A DNA stretch of 55,921 nt from Vitrella brassicaformis (lineage: Eukaryota; Sar; Vitrellaceae), in the NCBI GenBank assembly GCA_001179505.1, contig CDMY01000537.1:1-55921 (forward strand), in the 5' to 3' direction. This document shows, piece by piece, positions 11,993 through 23,900 of the stretch. Each line of letters begins with the position of its first letter. Positions within the stretch are counted from its first letter, which is position 1. The position numbers and the translations under genes are program-made. The notes below the pieces were generated by a model. That model was not told where the DNA came from. It did no database searches and was given only the letters and a program-made list of their open reading frames with translations.

Positions 11993-14353
11993 TCAGTTGC
12001 CGTGGCCGTCTCTGCTGGAGGCAACATCCCCGGCCAGCTCCTGAATGTGATCACCCATTCACCCTTGTGAGTGCCTCTCGTGTGCGCGCGTGTGTGTGTA
12101 CCTGATTCGGTCTCTGAGTGCGGCCAGCCGCTGGGTGTGTGCGGCCGACAGCCGCTGCGGCCCGCCCATCTGGCCGCCACCAAACACCTTAGGCGCCCGC
12201 TGCTGTTGCTGCTGCTGGGCCAGCTGCATGTCGATGCACTCATTCAGGGAGGCCTCTGCCTCGGTGGCGAATGCTGACACACCCACGCGCACACGCGCAG
12301 TGTACAAGTGTGTGTGTCTGTGGTGTGTGGATGAGGGGAGGGGGGAGGGTTACCGCGGAGCTGCTGGTTGAATGGCCTTATGGTTCGGGCGACACTGAGG
12401 AGGGAGGGCGTGATGGCGTCGATGAGTTGCAGGAACAGCAGACAGAAACCCTCAACTGCACAACACACACACACACACACACGCGTGCGTGCGTGTAGAC
12501 GTCTCTCTCTCTCTGTGTGTGTGCGTGTGCGTCGATGTCAATCTCACTTTCGTGTGCGTGTTTGACGAGTATCTGGAACATGGTCACCAGAGAGAGGGCG
12601 GCCTGCAGCGGGCTGCTGGTGGGGGCCTCACCGAGCCTATTGGAAGCCGCCACACACATCGACATGGTCTCTGTCTGCCTGTCTGTCTGTCTGCTGGCTC
12701 ACTGTTCCTTGATGGGGTAGTGCCTGCAAACCTCCAGCACCACTCGGGCAAAGTACACGGCCATGTCGTTGGTGCCAACACCACCACCAGCCTGTGTGGC
12801 TCTCGCCGCGGCGTTCTGCATGGCCTTGTTGATGTGCTCGAGAAGGAAGGGCAGCAGTGGGAGCACCTCGGGCACACAGCGGCAGAAAGGGCCCAGCCAC
12901 GCTGTTGGGATTGCACCCTGCACACACACACACGCGCACACACACACAGCGCATCGTTTGTCTGGTGTGCGGCCTCACTCTGCCCCCACATACTAGCACT
13001 AGCACTTGCCCGCTCGAGCAGCGCCCAGGGCAGGTCAGGCAGCCGCACAGACGACGCCCGGACGAAGCCCCCCACACAATCCTGCACACACACACACACA
13101 CACACACCCCTTCCTCCCTCTCCAGCCCATGACTGCCATCTGGCTGACCTCCAATTCCCTGGTGTTGCCTGCCTCCCGACACACGCCGATCATGTGTTGG
13201 ATGACGCCCACAGCTTGCGCGTAGGCCGCCTGCTGCGCGTGTGCGGCCGCGTCGTGCGTGGGCAGGGGTGCGGGGGATACCGGGGGCGTGGTCGAGGGGC
13301 TCGACAGGAGGGTGCCTGTGAGCGCTTGAAGCACACACGGCAGCACACTGAGGGAGACAGACACAAAGAGAGAGAGAGAGAGCCGACACAATCAACGCAA
13401 CTGTTCCACGAGGGAAGGTCTCTCTCTCTCTCTCTGCGTGTGTGCCTGTGTTACTTGGTGGTCAAGAGCCGACAAAGATATGGCCGTGGCAGCTCCGCAA
13501 CGAGCCGGGAGGGGTTCTCGACTGCCGCCGGGTAGTGGCTAGTGTTGGGGTCGTCGTGTATTGTCTCAGGCAGCTGCTCAGCCGGCCCATCTGGCTGATA
13601 CACGAGCGTCATGAGCGTCATGCTCGTGCGCCGGACACACAGGAGAGCCTCGGCAGAGAAGACGTCGCGCCACGCGCCGAGGGCCCTCTGTGCAGCAGCG
13701 TCTGGCGACGGTGGTGGGAGGGGGCCGGTCTTATCTACATCGGCGAGCATCCTGACACACACGTCGCTTCCACGAGCTCCTGTATCGTACGCCTGTTTGG
13801 TCAACTGACATACGCTTTGACGGCTTCGTGTACAGTGGCATCCATGGCGCGAGCACAGCTGCTGGTGTCCTTTCTGTCGTGGTGGACACGTGGGTTGATC
13901 GGCGTGCAGAAGAGCTCGGGGCAGACCTCTCGGAGGGCCTTCATCAGGGGGGCGAAGACACACTCCAGCAGAAAGGGGCTGCATTCGCACCGCATCGCAT
14001 CGCAAGCAAGGAAAAGGTGTGCTGGCGGTGATGGTGGTGGTGGCGCTGCTGGTGGTGGTTTGGTTACTCGTGTGCGGCTGCTCTTAGAGCAGACATCCAT
14101 GGGACACTGTGCAGCAGGTGGATCAACGACACACCGGAGCCACCTGCACACACATCATCCACTCTGTCTCTGTCTCTCTCTTTCTCTTCACACCCCCCAC
14201 ACAGAGGCGCTCACTGACTGTATCTGTTGGTCGCGTGCATGCTTGCCGCCATCAGGGCCACATGACACACCGCTCTAGTGTCCCCACCACCGCCTCCACC
14301 CCACACATGACTCCTCAAGACATCCAACACACACGGCACCTCCTAAACACACA

Positions 14354-14389
<36 letters not shown>

Positions 14390-15286
14390 TCGATCCACTA
14401 CAAACCCACACCCACCGTCGCCCACCCACCAGTGGCGCAGGAAGCTCCCCTTCATAGAGCTCCGCCGTCCGGCACATCCGCTCCACCCCCACAACGCCCC
14501 AAGTACACCACACCGGCACAAACCTAGGTGGCCCGGAAGACGATGCTCTCGGGAGGGAGGAGAAAAGCCCCATGAGCTTGGCGTAGATGACGGGCGTGTG
14601 GGCGTCGGCGTGTTGGTGTTGGTCGCCGTCAGCCGTCTGCAGGAAGTAGTTGCACAGCATCGTGAGAAGGGTCTTGGTGGGGGCGGGGGGGAGGGGGAGA
14701 GACCCCAGAGAGGCCGGGAGAGTGGGGAAAGCCTCGACCTGCGTCACACACAAGGGCACAGGCAACTCCCACCAACCGGTGGCTGGACAGATAGCGGTTT
14801 CCTCCGTGGCTACCAGCTGGGTTAGTGCCGTTTCTGCGTCGAGAAATGATGCACTGCACTCCTGAACGAATCACACCTGAGTGAATGCCTGGATCGACCA
14901 ACAAGCCTGATGTACACTGACTGACTCACCCCTTCAGTGGTCGCCGTGACGCCCCGCCGCACGCCCCTCTTGACCATCTCGACCGCCGCAGCCCGCCCAT
15001 GGTGGTCGTCAACCATCGGCAGCAGGCCCTCTCCCAAGACACGGGCACACACATCCACCACCTGATTAAACACACACACATGGATGGATGGATGGATGCG
15101 TGTGGGGTGGTTGGTAGTGCGCCGTACGTCACTCGTGCAGCCGTGGTGGTGGAAGAGGGAGAGCAGCGCCAGCAGCAGGCCCGCCTGGCCGCCGCTGCCG
15201 GAGCCGAGAGACTCAGCCGTGACGCCGCCACACCTCTTGAAGGCCTCCATCCCACACGCCTCGGCCACCACTACCAACACACCCTA

Positions 15287-15322
<36 letters not shown>

Positions 15323-17174
15323 ACCTTACACTAGCCCTGCCAACCCCACTTACCATCGCACGGCTGCTTTCCACCATTCCTTTATCGAACATCTCGACCA
15401 CAGCTGATGCATCGGGAGCCTTGGTGGGTGTGGGGGAGGAAGGGGGGCGCAGCAGCGAGGTTTGGGCCAGGGAGGGGATCTCACCACTGCAGCAGCAGAG
15501 ATACAGCAGGATGCCCAGGCGAAGACGGACCACCGACGAGCCTGGCATGGTGCGCAGGCTGGTGATTGACGAGCGGAAGTCGCAGTAGCGGCCCAGGTCC
15601 TCCAGCTTGATCACCTGCAGCCACACACAGCACACAGCCACACACAGACCTGTCCGCTTCGCGCGCGTGTGTGGCGCGGCGCACCCACCCCCCACTCATT
15701 TACTCACCGGTGGCTCGTTCGCCATGGCGGCCAGCAGCCCTTCGCACGAGTCGTACAGCCCCACCATCAGGGCGCACACTGCACACACACGCGGCAGGCC
15801 GGCACAGGTGAATGCGCGACAGGATGATCGATGGCCTTGCTGGCCTAATCTGACCTCTCGGCTGTGCGTGCATGTGGGCCTCGCAGCGGCGGCGCGTTCG
15901 CTCAGTGCCCTCGGGGTAGAGGCGCGACACTGCCACCACGACAGACTGCGCGAAGGCTGGCAGACGGAGAGAGAGAGAGAGAGATGGTTCATCTGCGTAC
16001 CTGTGTGTGTGTGTGTGTGTGTGTCTGTGTCTGTTGTGTGTGTGCCTTACGCACCGGTGAATGCCGTCTCGTCGTGTGTGGTCAAGAGCTTGCAGAGCTC
16101 ATCCACCACCCACACCTGCAGCTGCACACACACATCCATCGAAGGGACAAAACAAACACGTCCACCCTCCCCCCCCTCCCTCACTCCCACCCTCCCACCC
16201 AGATCCTCACCTCTTCAATGGCCCCCACACAGTTGGCCAGCACCCCCACCACACAGTACCCCTCCCACAGCCGCTCACCCCCACTCCCAGCCCCGCGGCT
16301 CTGCTCATAGTCGATCTCCAGCAGACACCGCACCACCGCACTGTACCCAACAAGCTCAAGCAGCGCCGCTGAGCCACTGCTGTCAGGCAGCAAAAGGTAG
16401 CCCACTATGGTCTGCACGAGCCTTCGGTCCCGCCACTTGCTGATGGCTGGCGGGGGCAGCTGTGGCGAGGGGGGAGGGGAGGCCGGTGTGCGGGGGCTGG
16501 GCGGCGCACGGTGGGTGGCCTGGGCGTGGTAGAACAGCTCGAACAGCTCCTCCAGAAGGTCGGAGGCGCACATCTGCTGAGAGCCGAGGCAATGCACCAA
16601 TGGCGATGGGTGTGGTACTCACCGTGCGCATGTCAACGTCATGGTCGTTGTCCCTGATGATGACATTGTCGCCCTCCAGCTCGTTGCGGAACCGCTCAAG
16701 TGTCGACCGGAGGTCGAGGGCAGCCAGGCCGCGCAGCAGCGACACCTGCGTCATAATACCCAACACAGTAGAGGGAGAGATATAGATATCACAAACGAGC
16801 TGCTGCGGGTCTGCTCACGAGTTTTGCGTCGCATTTCTGCAGGAGCAGCTGCTGGATGCCCCCTCTCTGGTGTGCGAGGGCCTCATCCCTGTCGTGTTTG
16901 GATGTGTCCTCCCATAGAATCAATGACGAGGCAGTAAAGACAAAAGGCAGGAAGACCTTCACTGCCTCGGCGCATCCCTCTCCCTCCTGCATGCCGCACA
17001 ACACAACACAGCACAGCGCGAGAAGTGCTTAGATCTACCTCCAGCCGCCTTTGAGTCATGAGTGGACTTGGCTGATCTCACCTGTGTTGACAGTGTTTCG
17101 ATTCCATCGACTTCGCCTGACCTCAGCTGAGCAGCAGTGCCCGCCAGAAGACGCCAGCGCCCCTCCATCTCCAT
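11993..17174 (-). CDS. Large alpha-helical repeat (HEAT/ARM-like) protein
   Basis: This minus-strand gene has well over ten exons, starting at ATG 17174 (MEMEGRWRLLAGTAAQLRSG) and ending ELAGDVASSRDGHGN then TGA at 11993. Exons encode repeated amphipathic helices with no signal peptide, for example EAVKVFLPFVFTASSLILWE, VSLLRGLAALDLRSTLERFR, LLALLSLFHHHGCTS, FLLECVFAPLMKALREVC and DMAVYFARVVLEVCRHYP. A Gln tract (LAQQQQQQRAP) lies near the C-terminus. The pattern and size suit an alpha-solenoid such as an exportin or importin-beta relative, but I find no diagnostic motif, so the family is inference only. Introns carry long CA runs on the plus strand, which are TG on the coding strand. Confidence 0.55.
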
Positions 17175-17383
17175 CTCCTCAGGCCTTCTTTGCGCGAGCT
17201 AAGCCAAACCCTGCAACCCCTTGACCCTTTGTGGTGCAGGGTTTCAGCGGTTTTAGGCAGCACCCTAGGCATTAGGGTTTACTGTAGGGCACTGATTCCA
17301 CTGACCCGACGGGGGACCGCCTGCTTCCACTCTTTGATATCCAACTTCGCACAGATCTGACGAGGCGAAGCCGTGGCGTGAGA
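17175..17383. promoter_or_regulatory. Divergent promoter A with the composite motif
   Basis: This 209-bp region separates the start codons of the helical-repeat gene (minus) and the BTB gene (plus). It carries GCGGTTT followed by a spacer and the element GCAGCACCCTAGG at 17247-17270, then TTAGGGTTT. A variant of the second box, TTTGCGCGAGCTAAG, lies at 17189-17203. The same two-part arrangement occurs near 25.8, 31.05 and 42.8 kb. Promoter function is inferred. Confidence 0.55.
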
Positions 17384-20049
17384 ATGGCATCGTCTGGAGG
17401 GCTCAGCAACCTGTACCTTGTCAAATGGAAGTCAGCAAAGCATCCATCGCCTTCACTCCTCACTCTCCTGCGCGCAAAGGTCAGTCAGCACACCGAGCGC
17501 ATTTGAGCAGAGAGGCTCTCTTGAAATGTGTGTGTGACTGTGACTGTGTCTGTGGGTGTTTGTGTGTGGTGTGTGGTGTGTGGTGCAGTCGCCGTCTGAC
17601 CTGCGGATGCGGATCCCTCGCGAGTTTGACTATGCCGGCGACCACATAGAGTTCCAGGAATACAACGGGCCTCTCGCCCTGCACTTCGACGTATGACATG
17701 ACATTAGGGCGCACTGACTGACCACACACCGTGACTGACACACGCGCGCCCCTTCTGTGTGCTGTGCTGTGCTGTTTGTTAGGTCGAGTCGCCCCTCGAC
17801 AAGCACCCCGACTTCAGCATCGACATGCGGCCGTCGTCCTTGGCCCACGACATCGCCTTGCTCTTCAACGACCCCACCACGAGCGACTACACCTTCTCCG
17901 TCGAGGGCCGCCGCATCTACGTCCACAAAGCCGTCATCTCGGCGCGATGCGACACACTCAAGCGGCAGATCTTCTCGGGCGGCAGCAAAACCACAGCCGG
18001 CAAGGGCACAGTGGTGGGCGACTGCTCGTACAGCGTGTTCTACCAGTTTCTGAGGTACCTCTACTACGACGACGTCGAGCCCTTTGAGTGGGACCTGCCG
18101 TGCATCCTCGGCGACCAGACAGCGACAGGGACAGGCGGCGAGGGGGGCGGTGGAAGCGAGGCTCTGGAGCACTACGTGTGCCTGCACACGCTGGCGGGGG
18201 TGTACGGGCTGAAGAGATTGCGGGAGCGGGTCGAGCAGCGGATGTGGGACATGATCAAGGTCTTCATCGCCAAGTGGTGCCAGATCGACCTGGGGAGCCT
18301 GGGAATGGGCGTGAGCAAGGGCATGGCCAGCGGACTCGACAAGGCGGCCAGGCGGACCCGCAAGGGCACACGAGCTGCCGACGGCAGGGCTGACGCGGCA
18401 CAGATGGCCGTCGAGGTGAGTGAGGCCTCGACGCCCACGTGCATCAACACCCATCCATTTCGTGTGTGCGTTGTGTCCTGCCGTGTGCAGATTGACGAGG
18501 CCTCGTCTATGCCTCCCCCACCCCCTTTGTTCGATGACCCACCCACGGCAGTAGAGGCAACAGCCGCACCCAAGACAGACCCAGCACTAGCACCATCACC
18601 AGCACCAGCACCAGCGCATTCGGTTGGCCTGGTGGTCAATGTCGGTCGCGGCATCGCTCTCAAGCGGCGGAGGCGGCACATGGTGGAGCTGATCGAGGCG
18701 CTGCTGGGGTACTGCTCGTTCGCAAAGGCGTTTGAGCTCAAGGGGCTGCTCCTCTGCTGCCTCGCGCTCAACGAATCGGTGGGTGGAATATGGGTGGGGG
18801 GGAGGGGTGTGGATCATGTGTGTGTGTGTGTGTGTAGTTGTGGGAGTGGGTGTCGCCTTCGGTCAAGAGCGAGGCCGCCCAGGTCATCGGCGACAGCCCC
18901 GGCTACCTCAGGCTGCCCGATCCCATCGTCAGATACGTCTACCCGTAAGCAGCTGCACACACACACACTCACACACAGGGCACACACACTCACACACATA
19001 ACTCCCCGCTACTCCACTCCACTGCATTCGATTCGCGTGCTCTCATGTGGCTGCTCACATTTCTGTGTATCAGTGGCCACAAGGGCGGCTCGCCATGGGA
19101 GTCCATCGAGCTCAAGTATGTCTGTGCTCCTTTCTCTCTGATGTTCGGCCCACTGTCTGTCTGTCTACAGAATGGTCGACACAAAGCCCCACTTGTCAGG
19201 CGGCACTGCGGCACCCTGCGGCACAACCAGCAAGGATGCCGCAGGTGGCCGGGGCGAGAGCTCCTCCATGAAGGAGCACTTCGTCAAGTTTCTATATCCC
19301 CGATTCTTCCGCACCCTCAAGAAGCACCGCGATCTCGCCATCCAGGCACAGCAACAAGACCACCGGCAAAGAGGCCGCCGCGTCAAGTCCGCCGACGACT
19401 CGCGCAGCGACCCGTCGCAGTCGGGCGGCTCGGGCGGCTCCCTGGGCGACTGTGAGGTGTCGGATGAGTCAAGCGGGACATCGCCCCCCTCTATGCCGTC
19501 TGACGAGCCACAGCAGACACAGGTGCAGACGGCCGTGGCAGGGGGCGGTGATGTGTCGACGAATGACACCACACAGGATGGGGCGAGCAGCAAGGGGGGG
19601 ACGGGGAGTGCGAGTGCGAGCGGGGTGGAGGGGGAGGGGGGAGGCAAGAGGGCTGCGGCAAACAGGGGGACGAAACGGTCAGCACTCACTCACTCACAGG
19701 GAATGCTGTTTGACAGGTCAACCTATGAGTCATCTTTGACGTCTGTGTGTGCTTGTGTGCGTGTTTCATCAGGGTGATGGTGTGGGAGGCCCTCGAGCAA
19801 GACCTGAAGCGCGCCCGCCATCAGGACGAGGCAGCCCTCGCGGCAGCACCACAACCACCATCACAACCACAACCCCCAGCACCAGCAACAGCATCAGCAG
19901 CAGCAGCAGCGGATCAGCCCCCCCAGCCGATGGACGTCGATGCACCGCCGTCTATCCAAGTGACGCCCCCGCCACCACACGGCCAGGACCACTTCCCAGT
20001 GCCGCCGTTGCCACCGGCTCTTGTGCAGGCCAACGATAAGAAGGGATGA
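17384..20049 (+). CDS. BTB/POZ-domain protein
   Basis: Exon 1 starts at ATG 17384 (MASSGGLSNLYLVKWKSAK); introns follow at about 17480, 17695, 18416, 18779, 18946, 19119 and 19680. The BTB core is clear in exon 3: HDIALLFNDPTTSDYTFSVE, then GRRIYVHKAVISARCDTLK, and later FYQFLRYLYYDDVEPFEWDL, with a post-BTB helix region (HTLAGVYGLKRLRERVEQRM). BTB proteins usually dimerise and act as cullin-3 substrate adaptors or scaffolds. The long C-terminus has Pro/Ala-rich and Gly/Ser-rich linkers, a basic patch (LKRRRRHMVELIEALLGYCS) and ends ALVQANDKKG then TGA. No kelch or MATH domain is seen. Each splice keeps frame. It shares promoter A with the gene on the other strand. Confidence 0.75.
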
Positions 20050-20508
20050 GGGACGAGGGAGGGAGGGATTTGAGGAATTTTTGCCTCTTGTTGGCTGGGT
20101 GAAATGTTGTCCGTCCTAGCGAGTGTGATTGTGTCTGCGTGGGGTGGGGGGGGGGGATTTTTCCTGTTGTGATACTTACCTGGATGTCTGTGTGGTGGTG
20201 TCTATCGAACGATGAGTTGACCCACTCACTTGGTTCATGTCGTATGTGTCTCTGTAAGTTCTCTCTCTCATCCAAAGAGTTCCAGAAACGCCACAAAAAG
20301 CGTTGAAGCATTGGAGAGAGGAAAGAAGATCTCCTCCCCTGGCTGGCAGAGCAGCCTTGCCTCAGCAGAGCCTTTGCAACTATCGTGCAGGCAGCCACAT
20401 CCACATCCACACACACACACACACGCCTGATGGCAATCTCGCCAGCTAACCAATGAAAAAAGCCCGGCAAGCCCACACCCTCCACCCACTTCCTACCCAT
20501 CCCACCGC
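20050..20508. other. Convergent intergenic region
   Basis: This is the space between the 3' ends of the BTB gene and the PIWI gene. It contains a G-rich stretch (about 20140-20157) and a CA run (about 20405-20425). I see no gene. Confidence 0.5.
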
Positions 20509-20948
20509 TCACAGGAACCACAGCTGCCTCGACAGCCTCTCGGACGGGCAGCGATTGTTCAACGCCTCAGTCACCTTGCGAGCGCACCTGCAGGCACCAG
20601 AGACACCAAACCACAGCGCGCAATGAGGCAAAACACCTGTGATGTCCANNNNNNNNNNNNNNNNNNNNNNNNNNNNNNNNNNNNNNNNNNNNNNNNNNNN
20701 NNNNNNNNNNNNNNNNNNNNNNNNNNNNNNNNNNNNNNNNNNNNNNNNNNNNNNNNNNNNNNNNNNNNNNNNNNNNNNNNNNNNNNNNNNNNNNNNNNNN
20801 NNNNNNNNNNNNNNNNNNNNNNNNNNNNNNNNNNNNNNNNNNNNNNNNNNNNNNNNNNNNNNNNNNNNNNNNNNNNNNNNNNNNNNNNNNNNNNNNNNNN
20901 NNNNNNNNNNNNNNNNNNNNNNNNNNNNNNNNNNNNNNNNNNNNNNNN

Positions 20949-20979
<31 letters not shown>

Positions 20980-23900
20980 TGTGTGTTTGCGCATCACGTC
21001 TCGGCGTATTTGAAAGGGGCGGGCACTCTAATGGGGCCCGCCCAGTTTTGATACAACATCGACAACTGCATGGTGCCTGTGTAGAGGTCGTCAATGTCCA
21101 TGCCTGCACGAATGCACCAACGAAGCGACACACTACCATCCATCCATCGAGTGTGTTGTGTTGTGTGGTCGGGTGTGATGGTGGCCAGCTGACTCACTCC
21201 AGTTGGGCGAGACGTGCAGCACTTCGTATTTGGTTGGGGTGAGGGTGCCTACACAGGGTGATGCATGCATGGATGGATGGATGGAAGGCCACACCACCCA
21301 CCACCACGGCATGTGTGTGCTGTGTCTACCCATCTGTCTTTGGCGCGTACCTGAGGTGACCTGCTGGTGACAGCCGAAGAATACAAACTCCTGCTCAGTC
21401 GACACGCCTGACACACACACACACACACACACACACACAAGGGAACCAATCAACACGTGAAGGCCTCCCCTATAGGATCGATATCATGCGCCCACCCTCG
21501 TCAAACACGGTCAGCGGCGGGGGGTTCCCGAGCCCCCCGCCCCCTCACTCCCCCATGTCTTCAAAGCTTCCACCCCTCTCCCGCCCCGCCCACCACCTCT
21601 GCCGCCCCTCCCGCCGCGGCCGCCCCGCCCCCCACCACCGCCACCACCACGGCCGCCACGGCCGCCTCCGCCGGTCCCCTGGCATGCGAATCGGTAGTTG
21701 ATATTCTTCTGCACCATGATGTAGATCCACTCGGGGGCGTAGCCCGCCTGGATGTCCGGGAAGGCCTCCTCGATCATGGGGTTCTCGAGGGCCATGATGG
21801 CGTGCTTCTGGCCCTCGCCGACGCCGGAGCGGTAGATGACAATTTGCTGCGGGGTGGTGCGGAGGGAGTCGCGGAAGGCGAACACGGCATCTGTGTGAGT
21901 GTGAGTGTGGGGACACTCCATATGTCGGTGTGTCTGTCTGTTGTGTGTGTGTTGTGTGTATTGTGTGGATGGGCACCTCTGATGAAGAGCGTCAGGTTGG
22001 GAATCACGCCGCTCTGGTCTTCGGCCGCGCTCACGATTGCCGTGCGGGTGTAGTACTGGAGGAACAGGTCATCGATGGTCGCGCTGCACACGATCACCGT
22101 CGCCCCTGTTGTGAAGACGACACGCGGTGAAGGACGGAGGACACGTTGCGGGCGTCTCAAGTGTGTCGTGTGTCGTGTGTACCTTTGGCCTTCTTGCACG
22201 CAACGCCCACGATCATGGTGGGCCTGTTGAAGACGGCCTTGGTGTTGAGCGCCCACGCCGCGCCACCCAGCTGACCACACGACACATGAGCACACACACA
22301 GATGGATGGACAGCTGGAGTTTTGTTTATCTGTAGCTACCCACCTTGACATTGATCTGGGCCACTAGTTTCGGCAAACTGATGGGTCACACACACACAGA
22401 CTCACTCGGTCTGCTTCGTGTGTGTGTGTGTGTGTCTGTGTGTGTGTCGTGTGTGTCGAATGCACTCATTCATACGCAGAGTTCCACTTGTTGCCTCTCA
22501 CAGTGAAGGGGTTCACGCACTGACCACACACACACCCACACACATCCACCAGTATCTGCGGATGGCTCCCCTCCCTCCGTCACCTGTGTGACCACGGGCA
22601 CCTCTCCACACGTGAGCCGCTGCTTGATGGCGTTGTACACCTGGGTCTGCTGGCCTCTCCCGCTCGGCAGCAAAGCCACCACAAGCACCGGCCCATTCTC
22701 GGCCTTCGCGCGCACCATGCCCTCCAGGTCCTGCCACATTCTGTTGTCGCGGATGGCTCTCGGCCAGGGGATGGGCACCTCTGTGGGGACGGACGACAGC
22801 ACTCAGTGTGTGATATGGGTAGGCTGGCTGGCTGTGGCGCGGTTCTCACTCACCAAAGGCGTCGGGCTCGGCATATTGGAGGCGGAACTCTGTGTGGGAC
22901 ATACAGACAGATGGACGTGACGCCAGCCGATCGCAAGCAGGTGTGGGTGTGAGCGGTGTGGCACCGTGTGGCACCTGTGGCCTTCTGCTGGATGCCCTGC
23001 TGCACGCCCCAGCTGCAGCACACCAACAAACAGCATAGAAACACACACATATGTGTGCGCCTGCAAGTTCGTGTGCCGTGTTTGTGTGCAGCCAGGCAGA
23101 CGGCAAGCTCACGCCTCCTTCTCCGTGGAGTTCTCATAGACGATGATCCAGTTCTGGATGCCCATCTGCAGACGATCGCGACCAGACCATTTACACAGTC
23201 ACAGTCACACACACATGCACACACGTGGGTGGCCAAATAGATCCAATCCCCTCTCTGCCCCCACTTTGACTGACGAGGCTGGCTGGCTGGCTGACCGACT
23301 TGACGAGGCCCCTAGGCATAAAATTGGCATTGTTCGGCAGCTCACCCCCGAACTTCAACAGTTTGTCGGCGTTTTCCCCCTCTCTCGGGCGTCTAAGCAG
23401 CTGAAAATTGCGCGCGTCAGCGTGAGGGCTAAACAAGTGGCTCTTGTTGCCACGCGTCATGAGACGGCCTGCAGAGAGACGGACGAGAGAGTGTGTGTGT
23501 GTGTGTGTGGTCGACGCTGCGCTGACCGGTGATCTGCTTGCGCTGCTGCGAGATGGTGACGCCATACTTGGACAGCAACTCTGGACACACACACACAGAG
23601 GAGGGGGATCAAGGCGGACAAAAGAGGAAGACAAGAATGACTGTCCTGACGTGTGCAGCCTCACCTCTGGCCCGTGGGTTCCTTGTGAGAATGGCGGCGA
23701 GCTGCTGGGCCTTGGCGAGCCGCTCGGCAGGGGGGAGGCGGCATAGCTGGCCGATCTGGGAGTTGAGCTGGAAGTTGTTGCGGATGCCGTCATCCAGGCC
23801 TGATGCATAAAGTAAATCATCGACCATAATTGTCCCTTTGTGTGTCTGTGTGTGGGAGGGTGCGACCACTCACCTGTGAGAGTGACAACCTGAGGAGGCA

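Noticed and set aside
12489-13535. 348-residue plus-strand ORF opposite the helical-repeat gene
   Set aside because: It is made of repeat translations and is antisense to spliced exons of the minus-strand gene.
17260-17280. TTAGGGTTT next to promoter motif A as an interstitial telomere repeat
   Set aside because: Only a single partial unit is present, and the other motif copies lack a tandem array.
20949-20977. Telomere or functional G-quadruplex
   Set aside because: A pure G run beside a 300-N gap is best explained as an assembly artefact.
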